Assembly (NCBI GenBank): GCA_963760225.1
Contig: CAVXCD010000002.1
Location: 310,001 to 374,000 of the forward strand
Reading direction: 5' to 3'
Length of the DNA: 64,000 nt
DNA from: 13-2-20CM-66-19 sp963760225
Lineage (GTDB): Bacteria; Pseudomonadota; Gammaproteobacteria; Steroidobacterales; Steroidobacteraceae
Shown here in pieces: positions 16,509 to 25,059 of this stretch (its first letter is position 1; the number at the start of each line of letters is the position of its first letter). Below the pieces are notes generated by a model. It had not been told where the DNA came from. It made no database searches and worked only from the letters and a program-made list of their open reading frames with translations. Both the position numbers and the translations under genes were made by a program.

Positions 16509-18796
16509 GCGCCGTGGGGCGACCGGTGCCCGCCGCTTGTGCATCCGCGGCGCAGCAGTGGCGCATCGGCGGGCGGGTGCAGGGCGTCGGCTTCCGGCCG
16601 TTCGTGTACCGCCTCGCGCATCTTTTCGAGCTCACCGGCTGGGTGCGTAACAACGGCGGTGAAGTCGAAATCCACGCGCAGGGGTCGGCCGACAGACTTC
16701 AGGCTTTCGGGGAGGCGTTGCTCACACGGGCGCCGCCCGCAGCGCTTGCGCGGCTGCTCGAGGTGCGGTCCACGCACGGTGAGTCAAGCAGCGAGTTCCG
16801 CATCGTGGCGAGCGCAGTCGGCGTGCAGCCGCACATCCACGTCCCGCCGGACCTGTTTACCTGCGATGACTGTCTCGCAGAGCTCCAGGACCCCCCTGGC
16901 CGCCGCTACCGTTACCCCTTCATCAACTGCACTCAATGCGGACCCCGCTACACGCTGATCCGCGCAATGCCCTACGATCGGCCAAATACGACGCTCGACC
17001 GCTTCACCTTGTGCCGCGACTGCGCTAGCGAATACGCCAACCCGCTCGATCGCCGCTTCCACGCCCAACCGCTCGCCTGTGCTGCCTGCGGCCCGACGCT
17101 GCGCTGGCACGAAGGCGAGCGCTGGACCTTCGGCAATGCACCAGCACTCGCCGCCGCGCTGGCGGCACTGCGCGACGGGCGGCTCGTTGCGGTGCGCGGC
17201 ATCGGCGGCTATCACCTCCTGTGCGATGCTTCCAATGACCACGCGGTCGGCCGCCTGCGCACCCGCAAAGGGCGGCCCGCCAAACCTCTGGCCGTGATGG
17301 TGCCGTGGCGCGGTGACGATGGCCTCGACTACGCGCGCGGCCTGGCGCAGCTGTCACCACTGCAGGCCGCGACGCTGCGCGACTCGGTGCGTCCGATCGT
17401 GCTCACACCGCGGCGCGCGAACGCCGCCGTAGCTGCGGCCATCGCGCCCGGCCTGCGCGAGCTCGCGCTGATGCTGCCCTACAGTCCCCTGCACCATCTG
17501 CTGCTCGAGGACTTCGGTGCCGCGCTCGTCGCAACTTCCGGGAACCTGAGCGGCGAGCCGGTATTGACCGAACCAGAAGAAGCCGAGTCGCGTCTCGCTG
17601 ACGTGGCCGACGGATTCCTACACCACGATCGCCCAATCACCCGACCGGCGGACGATCCGGTCGTCCGCGTCGTCGCCGGGTTCGTGCGACCCATACGCCT
17701 TGGGCGCGGTACCGCACCGCTCGAGCTCGACCTACATGTGCCTGTCCAGGTGCCGACGCTCGCACTCGGCGCCTACCTGAAAAATACCGTCGCACTTGCC
17801 TGGGGCAACCGCGCAGTGGTCTCGCCGCACATCGGAGAGCTCGCAAGTCCGCGCGCGCGTGCGGTCTTCAGCCAGATCGCACACGATCTACAGCAGCTCT
17901 ACGGCGTGCGTGCCGAGCGTATTGCACACGATGCGCATCCGGGCTTTCCCAACACTCGCTGGGCGCGCGAATCTGCGCTACCGACCCAGGCCGTCTGGCA
18001 TCACGAGGCGCATGCGGCGGCGGTGAGCGGTGAGTTCCCGAGCGAAGCCCCACTGCTGTGTTTCACCTGGGACGGTGTCGGTCTGGGCGCGGACGGCACA
18101 CTGTGGGGTGGTGAGGCGCTGCTGGGTCGACCCGGTGCGTGGACGCGCGTGGCGAGCTTCCGGCCGTTCCGGCTGCCAGGCGGCGAGCGTGCTGCGCGCG
18201 AGCCGTGGCGCACGGCGCTGGCATTGTGCTGGGAGTGCGGCCAAACCTGGGCGGATGGCGCGAGTCTCGGCGGCCCGCTGTTACGCCGCGCCTTCGATGG
18301 CGGAATCAATGCCCCGTCTACGACGGCGGTCGGTCGGCTGTTCGATGCCGCTGCAGCCCTGCTCGGCGTTTGCTTGCAGGCGAGTTACGAAGGCGAAGCG
18401 CCGATGCGCCTCGAAGCGCTGTGCGAGGAACCGGCCCAACCCCTTGCGCTGCCACTCGCGCGCGACGCGGCGGGCATCTGGCGCAGCGACTGGGCCCCGC
18501 TCGTGCCGGCCATGCTCGACGCGCGGCGCCCCCTGGCGGTGCGCGCCGCGATGTTTCATGCGAGTCTGGCGCAGGCCTTGTGCGAGCAGGCGCTCGCCGT
18601 GCGCGAGCAAACCGGTGTTGCGCGCGTAGGCCTCGGCGGCGGAGTGTTCCAGAACCGCATCTTGAGTGAGCAAGTACAGGCACAGCTCACGGCAGCGGGG
18701 TTCGAGGTGCTGATACCTCAGCGGCTGCCCGTCAACGACGCCGCGATCAGCTATGGCCAACTCATCGAGGCGACCGCCTTCCAGGCGGCGCGCTGA
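16505..18796 (+). CDS. hypF: Carbamoyltransferase HypF
   Basis: The 763-residue protein carries an N-terminal acylphosphatase domain (GGRVQGVGFRPFVYRLA) and two zinc fingers visible as CDDC, CTQCGPRY, CRDC and CAACGP. It then has a YrdC-like domain (RKGRPAKPLAVM, ATSGNLSGEP) and a Kae1-like domain (WHHEAHAAA, GLGGGVFQN). It turns carbamoyl phosphate into carbamoyl adenylate and carbamoylates the HypE C-terminal cysteine, the first step to the CN ligands. Start ATG 16505 overlaps hypX (ATGA). The length is normal. Confidence 0.96.
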   Translation: MSAVGRPVPAACASAAQQWRIGGRVQGVGFRPFVYRLAHLFELTGWVRNNGGEVEIHAQGSADRLQAFGEALLTRAPPAALARLLEVRSTHGESSSEFRIVASAVGVQPHIHVPPDLFTCDDCLAELQDPPGRRYRYPFINCTQCGPRYTLIRAMPYDRPNTTLDRFTLCRDCASEYANPLDRRFHAQPLACAACGPTLRWHEGERWTFGNAPALAAALAALRDGRLVAVRGIGGYHLLCDASNDHAVGRLRTRKGRPAKPLAVMVPWRGDDGLDYARGLAQLSPLQAATLRDSVRPIVLTPRRANAAVAAAIAPGLRELALMLPYSPLHHLLLEDFGAALVATSGNLSGEPVLTEPEEAESRLADVADGFLHHDRPITRPADDPVVRVVAGFVRPIRLGRGTAPLELDLHVPVQVPTLALGAYLKNTVALAWGNRAVVSPHIGELASPRARAVFSQIAHDLQQLYGVRAERIAHDAHPGFPNTRWARESALPTQAVWHHEAHAAAVSGEFPSEAPLLCFTWDGVGLGADGTLWGGEALLGRPGAWTRVASFRPFRLPGGERAAREPWRTALALCWECGQTWADGASLGGPLLRRAFDGGINAPSTTAVGRLFDAAAALLGVCLQASYEGEAPMRLEALCEEPAQPLALPLARDAAGIWRSDWAPLVPAMLDARRPLAVRAAMFHASLAQALCEQALAVREQTGVARVGLGGGVFQNRILSEQVQAQLTAAGFEVLIPQRLPVNDAAISYGQLIEATAFQAAR

Positions 18797-18806
18797 AAAC
18801 CCGCCA

Positions 18807-19826
18807 ATGACACGCGCTGTCGGGTTTCGTGATACGCACATCAGCCTCGCACACGGCAACGGCGGTCGCATGATGCGCGAGCTGATCGAGGGACTCTTCG
18901 TGCCTGCACTCGCCAATCCGCGGCTCGACACAAGCGCCGACGCTGTGGCACTGCCGGTTCCTTCCGATCAGGAACTCGTCGTGACCACCGACGGCTTCAC
19001 GGTGCAGCCGCTCGAGTTTCCGGGTGGAAATATCGGTTCGCTGGCCGTGCACGGCACGGTCAACGACCTTGCCGTCAGCGGCGCCGTGCCGCGCTTCATG
19101 ACCCTCAGCGCATTCCTGGAGGAAGGCCTGGAGATCGCGTTGCTGCGCCGGGTGATCGACGCGCTCGCTGTCGCAGCGCTCGACTGCCAGATAGCCGTGG
19201 TGGCTGGCGATACGAAGGTGGTCGGGCGCGGTGATTGCGATGGAATCTATCTCGCCACTACCGGCATCGGTTTCCGGCCAAGCGCCGCTCGTTTCGCGCT
19301 GGACTGTGTGCGTGCCGGTGATCACATCCTGGTCAGCGGCCCGATCGGCAACCACGGCGCCGCGGTAATGCTCGCGCGCCAGGAATTTGGTTTGAGCGGT
19401 GAGCTTAAGTCGGACGCGGCGAGTGTGCTGCCGCAAACACAGGCCCTGATGAGAGTGCCCGGGTTGCGCTTCATGCGCGATCCAACGCGCGGGGGGCTCG
19501 CCACAGTCGCCCACGAGCTCGTTCGCTACACCGGCCTCACCGTATGCCTGGAGGAAGCGCGCATCCCGATCAACGATTCCGTGCAATCTCTCTGCGAGCT
19601 GCTCGGCTTCGATCCGCTGTATTTAGCCTGCGAAGGTCGCATCGTCGCGGTAGTCGCACCGGAGGCGGCCGAGAGAGCGCTGGACGAGCTGCGCGCCGTG
19701 GCGCCGCTGGCCGCGTTGATCGGTGAGCTCGGCGTCGGCGCTGCGCAGGTCATACTGAATACGGCGTTTGGCGGCCAGCGCACGCTCGATGAGCTTGAAG
19801 ACGATCCGCTGCCGCGCATCTGCTGA
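18807..19826 (+). CDS. hypE: Thiocarbamoyl dehydratase HypE
   Basis: The 339-residue protein belongs to the PurM-like ATP-binding superfamily (ISLAHGNGGRMMRELI; DPTRGGLATVAHE). It ends in PRIC, the C-terminal cysteine that is carbamoylated by HypF and dehydrated to thiocyanate, the source of the CN ligands. Start ATG 18807 lies 10 bp after hypF; the upstream frame inside hypF is not homologous. It ends the hyp operon, facing the convergent nickel transporter gene. Confidence 0.96.
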   Translation: MTRAVGFRDTHISLAHGNGGRMMRELIEGLFVPALANPRLDTSADAVALPVPSDQELVVTTDGFTVQPLEFPGGNIGSLAVHGTVNDLAVSGAVPRFMTLSAFLEEGLEIALLRRVIDALAVAALDCQIAVVAGDTKVVGRGDCDGIYLATTGIGFRPSAARFALDCVRAGDHILVSGPIGNHGAAVMLARQEFGLSGELKSDAASVLPQTQALMRVPGLRFMRDPTRGGLATVAHELVRYTGLTVCLEEARIPINDSVQSLCELLGFDPLYLACEGRIVAVVAPEAAERALDELRAVAPLAALIGELGVGAAQVILNTAFGGQRTLDELEDDPLPRIC

Positions 19827-19919
19827 TCTAAAGGGTGCGTCCTCTTCTCGATGGTTGGGATCGTGCCGTCCGCGATAATGACGGATTGGCGCATCGAATT
19901 GTGGCGGACCGCTACAGAC

Positions 19920-21074
19920 CTAATGAAAATGCTCGTGGGAGTGACTGAATCCGCTGTCGTGTGTATGACTATGGGCGTGAACCGCCGCTGTTCCATAGCG
20001 CTCTTCGATACGACCGAATTTCCACAGCGCCACCGAGGCGCCCCAAGCGAGGAGGAACATGCCGACGATGACGTACCCGAGAATGCCAAAGTTGAGACTA
20101 CCAATGAAATTGAAGAAGCGGCCGTTAAGGTGCAGCAGGCCGATTGAGACCTGGAGCAGCTCGATCGTACCAATCACGAGCGCCACAGCGACCGACAGCG
20201 TAGTAATCGTGATGTTGTAGAAGATCTTGCGTAACGGATTCACAAATGCCCAGCTATAAGCCTTTGTCATCAGTACGCCGTCCGTCGTGTCCATTCCAGA
20301 CATCCCGGCCGCAAATAGAATGGGCAACGACAACACCGCGGCGACGGGCAGCCCTCCCGTCGATGCTCCGGCGGTCAGCGCTAATAACCCAATTTCCGAA
20401 GCGGTATCGAAACCCAGACCGAAGAGGAGACCAAGCGGATACATCTGCCAGCTGTGGTTGATGATTTTCTGGATGCGCCCTGCCAACAGGCGGTTAATCA
20501 AGCCGCCTTGCGTGAGTAGTTCTTCCACATGTGCGTGGCTGTGGCTCGCGCTCTTTGCCTGGCGCCAAACTTTCAGGGTACTCACGAGCGCCAGAAGATT
20601 TAGGATGCCGATCGCCCAGAGGAACGTTCCGGCGACCGCAGCGCCGACTGCGCCGCCGAGGTTTTGCCACTGGGGCAAGTGTCGCGTGACAGCAGGGGCA
20701 GCGAAGGTGACCGCGATCGCCAGGGTGAACACGACCGTTGAATGGCCGAGCGAGAAGAAGAACCCAACGCCTAAAGGGCGCCTCGCCTTCTGCAGCATGT
20801 AGCGCACAGTGTCATCGACGGCGGCGATGTGGTCCGCGTCAAAGGCATGGCGCAGTCCAAGCATATACGCGACGAACCCGAGGCCGACCAATGCGGTGTA
20901 ACGCGTGGAGTAGTACAGAAACAGTCCCCAACCGCACAGGTGTAGCAACGCAATAACGCCGTAGAACCCCGCCAGTCGCGTCCACTCGGCGGCGGTGAAC
21001 CCCAGGGGATACCCCACCGACGGATTCAGTCGAGAACCTGCGATCGCTGCGACGGGGCTGCTTTCCCTTGTCAT
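19920..21074 (-). CDS. hoxN: NiCoT-family high-affinity nickel transporter
   Basis: The 384-residue polytopic protein has the NiCoT signature RHAFDADHIAAVDD (H-x4-D-H, the metal site in helix 2) and LGFDTASEIGLL. It imports Ni2+ (possibly Co2+) to supply the hydrogenase. It has a His-bearing loop (SASHSHAH) and a His-rich C-terminal tail ending HSHEHFH, which may sequester metal. It is convergent with hypE and has its own promoter. An 8-bp inverted repeat (21103-21110 and 21138-21145) precedes it. Nickel rather than cobalt is inferred from the neighbours. Confidence 0.92.
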   Translation of the reverse strand: MTRESSPVAAIAGSRLNPSVGYPLGFTAAEWTRLAGFYGVIALLHLCGWGLFLYYSTRYTALVGLGFVAYMLGLRHAFDADHIAAVDDTVRYMLQKARRPLGVGFFFSLGHSTVVFTLAIAVTFAAPAVTRHLPQWQNLGGAVGAAVAGTFLWAIGILNLLALVSTLKVWRQAKSASHSHAHVEELLTQGGLINRLLAGRIQKIINHSWQMYPLGLLFGLGFDTASEIGLLALTAGASTGGLPVAAVLSLPILFAAGMSGMDTTDGVLMTKAYSWAFVNPLRKIFYNITITTLSVAVALVIGTIELLQVSIGLLHLNGRFFNFIGSLNFGILGYVIVGMFLLAWGASVALWKFGRIEERYGTAAVHAHSHTHDSGFSHSHEHFH

Positions 21075-21772
21075 GCGTCACTTTTTGAGCCGTCCATTTG
21101 CTGGACTGCAACGAACGGCGTACATCTAACCCCTTGGTGCAGTCCGTGGCGCTAAGGAGCCCTTCGCGAGAAAATGCATCGCGCTCACAGGGGTCGGGAG
21201 ACAGCTGTTTCCACGAGGAGGCTTCTAAGTGGTTCGAGAACTCATGCTACGCGCCGCCTCATGCCCAGGTCATTAGCCTGCCTGATGGCGGCCGTCGCTA
21301 TGCGGCCCGTTTGGGTCAACACCGGTCCACATGGCCAATCCAGTCAAACGGGAGCCGCGGCGCACCTGGGCGAACTGCGGCGGAAGTTCTTAAAGAATTA
21401 CCCACTGCGCTTTCGGCCGGAGGGTGTTCTAAGCAGCTACATGCTGGTGGGCAATTTAGGGGGTAATTCTGACAGGAGGTTGCGCAAGTCATTGAGCCTG
21501 CGCAGAAAATCGATCAGGTTAGGTTTCTCCCGGGCACGCTGAACAGACGGGCGGCACCCCGCCGCAGGTCAGCGGCCCGGAGATTAGCGCGACGCCGTGA
21601 CCGCCGGATTCGAGGGCAACCGTTGGCTTGCCCTCGCCGGCAGCGCGTCGGCGCCCCTCCCAATTGCAGCCAAGTCATCGCGATCGGGGACGCCAGACCT
21701 CGCACCAGCTCCCTCAGCTTCCGCTCGTCGGCAGCGCCTCCGCACAGGCGGTCGCTCATCGGCCAATAGCCG
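21075..21772. other. Gene-poor region upstream of hoxN with dispersed repeat copy A
   Basis: Only short open frames without ribosome sites or recognisable products are present. The inverted repeat GGACTGCA (21103-21110) / TGCAGTCC (21138-21145) lies 29 bp upstream of the hoxN start and could be a regulatory site or leader hairpin. Dispersed repeat copy A fills 21313-21509. The rest shows nothing I can identify. Confidence 0.55.
21313..21509 (+). repeat. Dispersed repeat, copy A (about 200 bp)
   Basis: The segment from GGGTCAACACCGGTCCA to CAGAAAA aligns along its length with 42046-42255, at roughly 75-80% identity by eye and with a few gaps. Best-conserved blocks are GTGGGCAATTTAGGGGGTAA and TTGCGCAAGTCATTGAG. 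On the minus strand both copies keep the reading LNDLRNL(L/F)SELPPKLPTS, so the repeat may derive from a coding sequence or mobile-element end. The origin is not known. Confidence 0.7.
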
Positions 21773-22453
21773 TCACGGAGAGGTCCACATAGTCTGCCTG
21801 CCCTTTTCGCCAACAGCGATGTAAGCACCCCCGTGAAATAAGTCCCGAAACTCGGCCAACGCAAGACATCTCTGTAGCGATTGCCAAGGCTTGCGCGTGG
21901 CCATCTCGATAGTGCCGCCAAACGCACCCGTCATCAATTTCGCGAGCGCCGGTGCAACCTCTTTCATGAACCCACGCGATGGCATTTTGAAGTCGAGAAC
22001 GACGAAGCGCTTCCCGAACCGCAGCGCCTCGGCTCCCCTGCGTACAACTTCGTCGAACTCGGGCACTAGGGTCAGTGCGAACGCCGAAACTATCCCGTCC
22101 AGCGCGGCAGGAAACTCATAGCGCGCAGCGTCGCTCTTGACGAGTTCGACATTTAACCAACCCTGAGCCAACACGCGGCGGTTCGCCTCGGCAAGCATGG
22201 CGTCGGTCAAATCTACCCCGATGATCTTGCCTTTGGGACCAATCTGCTCTTGAAGGAGTGAGAAATTGAGCCCGGTTCCACAACCTAGGTCTACAACCGT
22301 ATCGCCTTTCAGCAGACAAAGAGCATCGACCGCGCGCTTGCGATAAGTCCAGTGACGAAAGCCGATCAAGTACAGAAGTAAGGTAGTCCAGTCATACCGC
22401 TTTGCCCTTTTGCGGTAGATCGAGATCATTTTAACGGAGAGGCTGTTATCCAA
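21773..22453 (-). CDS. Class I SAM-dependent methyltransferase (UbiE-like)
   Basis: The 226-residue protein has motif I VVDLGCGTGLNFSLL (about 53-67), then GVDLTDAML (motif II) and FALTLVPEFDEVV. This is the Rossmann methyltransferase fold of the UbiE/phospholipid methyltransferase type. The substrate is unknown. Its first 8 bp overlap the 3' end of the copper ATPase gene, so it is cotranscribed and translationally coupled with it. A link to metal stress, such as membrane lipid or quinone methylation, is only inference. Confidence 0.85.
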   Translation of the reverse strand: MDNSLSVKMISIYRKRAKRYDWTTLLLYLIGFRHWTYRKRAVDALCLLKGDTVVDLGCGTGLNFSLLQEQIGPKGKIIGVDLTDAMLAEANRRVLAQGWLNVELVKSDAARYEFPAALDGIVSAFALTLVPEFDEVVRRGAEALRFGKRFVVLDFKMPSRGFMKEVAPALAKLMTGAFGGTIEMATRKPWQSLQRCLALAEFRDLFHGGAYIAVGEKGRQTMWTSP

Positions 22454-24629
22454 TGTGCCTCCTTCGTAGTCTCAACGCGTTTGTGATGACCGACACTGAG
22501 CTTAAGCTCATGGCGAGCGCCGCGATCATCGGCGAGAGCAGCCAACCGGTAAACGGATAAAGGACGCCTGCAGCCAAGGGGACGCCGAGCGAGTTATACA
22601 GAAACGCAAACCCTAGGTTTTGCTTCATGTTTGCTACGGTCTCATTTGAAATGAGGCGCGCCTGGGCAAGGCCGCGCAAATCCCCTTTCACCAGAGTGAC
22701 CTGGGCGCTGTTCATGGCCACGTCCGTGCCCGTCCCCATGGCCACACCCACATCCGCTTTAGCGAGCGCCGGTGCATCGTTGATGCCATCGCCCGCCATG
22801 GCGACAATGCGCCCCTCGTGCTGCAGCTTGTCGACGAGTGCGAGCTTGTCCGCCGGCTTGACCTCCCCATACACTTCATCGATCCCAAGTTTAGTTGCGA
22901 CTGCTTTCGCGGTCGTCACTCCGTCCCCGCTCGCCATGATGACGCGTATCCCTGTGGCTTTCAGAGCCGCCAATGCTTCGCGGGTATTTGTCTTGATCGG
23001 ATCGGATACGGCGAGAAGCCCCGCGAGGGCGCCATCAGTACTCAAATACATGACGCTCGCACCCTCGGCTCGTAGTTTCTCGGCCTGCGGTTTCAACTCG
23101 TCGACCGGTACACTGACTTGCGTCATCAACGCGGTGTTGCCGAGGTTGATCTGCCGATTTCCGATTGTGCCGCGAACGCCGGCGCCGGCGATTGACTCAA
23201 AGCTAATTGCTTTTTCCAGCGCGAGTTTGCGCTCTCGGGCGGCTGCCACCAGGGCCTCAGCCAGCGGATGTTCGCTGCCCTGATCGAGACTCGCGGCCCA
23301 TCGCAGCATCTCATCCTCCGTGTGCCCGGGTGTCGCAATGCACCGTTCGAACCGAGGCTTGCCCTCGGTGAGCGTTCCTGTCTTATCCACAATAAGCGTG
23401 TCGACTTTGCGGAAATTCTCAATTGCTGCGGCGTCCCGAAACAGCACGCCCTGGGTAGCGGCCTTTCCGCTCGCGACCATAATCGACATGGGTGTCGCTA
23501 GTCCCAAAGCACAGGGGCAGGCGATAATGAGGACGCACACCGCGTTAATCAGCCCGTAGGCCCAACTCGGGCTTGGCCCAAATAACCCCCAGCCGAGTAG
23601 CGTCACCATAGCGATACTGACCACCGTCATCACAAAGTATTTGGCCACGTGGTCCGCCATGCGCTGCATGGGTGCTTTGGAGCGCTGAGCCTGCGTGACC
23701 ATCTGTACTATGCTCGCCAAAACGGTCTGCGAACCCACTCGCTCTGAGCGCATCACCAGCGCTCCTGAAGTATTGAGTGTCGCGCCGATTAATTTGTCGC
23801 CGATGCGTTTCATGACCGGCAACGGCTCACCCGTCAGCATCGATTCGTTGACTGCGCTGTCGCCCTCAAGCACGACGCCATCAACGGGCACTTTTTCGCC
23901 CGGCCGCACGCGAAGAGTATCGCCGACGTGAACCTCCACGAGCGGCACATCCTCCTCGGTTTTATCAGAATTGATTCGTCGAGCGGTCTTTGGCGCCAAG
24001 CCCAATAGCGATTTGATCGCAGCGGAGGTTTGGGAGCGCGCGTTCAATTCCAAGAGCTGACCCAGCAAGGTCAGAGAAATAATCACCGCGGCGGCCTCAA
24101 AATAGACTGGTACTCGACCCATCACGACGAAAGAGATGGGGAATACACCCGGGGCTAGCGTGGCAATTACGCTGTAGAGAAAAGCGGCCGAGGTACCCAG
24201 CCCAATGAGGGTCCACATATTAGGGCTACGGTGCATCACCGATTGCACGGCTCGTACGAAGAAAGGCTTTCCCGCCCAGAGCACGATGGGCAAACTCAAT
24301 GCGAGCTCGATCCAGCTTTCCATCGCCGCATTGGGCCATTGCACACGATGGCCCGCCATCGCGAGAACCGCGACAATCACGGTGAGCGGCAGGGTCCAAG
24401 AGAATCGGCGGCGAAAATCTTTCAGTTCGGGATTTTCATCGCCATCGAGCGCGGCCGTCTCCGGCTCGAGCGTCATACCGCAAATCGGGCAAGACCCAGG
24501 ACCGACTCGGCGTATCTGCGAGTGCATGGGACACGTATAGATCGTGCCTGGAACTACAGCTTCGATTGCCGGCGCTGAGGATTCGTGGACGTCCGGGAGG
24601 ATTGAATACTTCGCCGGGTTCGCGAGCAT
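22446..24629 (-). CDS. copA: Copper-translocating P1B-type ATPase CopA
   Basis: The 727-residue membrane pump exports Cu(I) using ATP. The N-terminal YHS/heavy-metal-binding segment reads YTCPMHSQIRRVGPGSCPIC, in place of the usual HMA domains. The transmembrane metal site is CPC (IIACPCALGLATP). The phosphorylation motif is DKTGTLTEGK, the HP motif SEHPLAEAL, and the hinge GDGINDAPALAKADVG. A gene for a methyltransferase overlaps its 3' end by 8 bp. The promoter contains an inverted repeat at 24686-24704. No cueR or csoR neighbour was seen. Confidence 0.95.
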   Translation of the reverse strand: MLANPAKYSILPDVHESSAPAIEAVVPGTIYTCPMHSQIRRVGPGSCPICGMTLEPETAALDGDENPELKDFRRRFSWTLPLTVIVAVLAMAGHRVQWPNAAMESWIELALSLPIVLWAGKPFFVRAVQSVMHRSPNMWTLIGLGTSAAFLYSVIATLAPGVFPISFVVMGRVPVYFEAAAVIISLTLLGQLLELNARSQTSAAIKSLLGLAPKTARRINSDKTEEDVPLVEVHVGDTLRVRPGEKVPVDGVVLEGDSAVNESMLTGEPLPVMKRIGDKLIGATLNTSGALVMRSERVGSQTVLASIVQMVTQAQRSKAPMQRMADHVAKYFVMTVVSIAMVTLLGWGLFGPSPSWAYGLINAVCVLIIACPCALGLATPMSIMVASGKAATQGVLFRDAAAIENFRKVDTLIVDKTGTLTEGKPRFERCIATPGHTEDEMLRWAASLDQGSEHPLAEALVAAARERKLALEKAISFESIAGAGVRGTIGNRQINLGNTALMTQVSVPVDELKPQAEKLRAEGASVMYLSTDGALAGLLAVSDPIKTNTREALAALKATGIRVIMASGDGVTTAKAVATKLGIDEVYGEVKPADKLALVDKLQHEGRIVAMAGDGINDAPALAKADVGVAMGTGTDVAMNSAQVTLVKGDLRGLAQARLISNETVANMKQNLGFAFLYNSLGVPLAAGVLYPFTGWLLSPMIAALAMSLSSVSVITNALRLRRRHIG

Positions 24630-25059
24630 AGAATCTCCTAAGTGAGTTAAGTTGCGCCGCCCGTTCGCCTATTGTCGGACTCGCTCTCGCTGAATTTGAG
24701 CGAGGCAAGACACCCTCAACCGTAGGCGCGATTCGGAACATAGTCCGTGCGGTGGCGTACTTCGCCCGATCACGGAAAAAGTGAATTAGCCCTCCCGGTA
24801 GCGGACGCTCGCGACCGGCAACAACGGGTCAACAAGCGACCGTTACCGACGCCCCTCGGGTTTTCGTGCCGAATGTCCGCAATCGGGAGGCCCATCCGGC
24901 AGCAGGCGGCCCATTCCAGTCACTGACGCCACCGAAATGGTTGCCTAATAGCCGCCGTTTCTTTGGCCATAGGCGACCGAGTCCGTAATGCGTTGCATCG
25001 GCAGGGCTCCCTCCGCACCCTAATGTGCTGAATCGCTATGCTTAGTCGCAAGGCCACTC
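24630..25059. other. Intergenic region upstream of copA
   Basis: No gene is supported here. Besides the copA promoter repeat (24686-24704), the stretch around 24797-24834 (GGTAGCGGACGCTCGCGACC...GGGTCAACA) resembles the leading edge of dispersed repeat copy B at 42009-42055. The remainder is unremarkable GC-rich sequence. Confidence 0.5.
24686..24704. promoter_or_regulatory. Inverted repeat in copA promoter region
   Basis: CTCGCT and AGCGAG form a perfect 6-bp-arm inverted repeat with a 7-bp AT-rich spacer (GAATTTG). It lies 57-75 bp upstream of the copA ATG, a fitting place for an operator. It does not match the CueR consensus as I know it, so the regulator is open. Confidence 0.4.
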
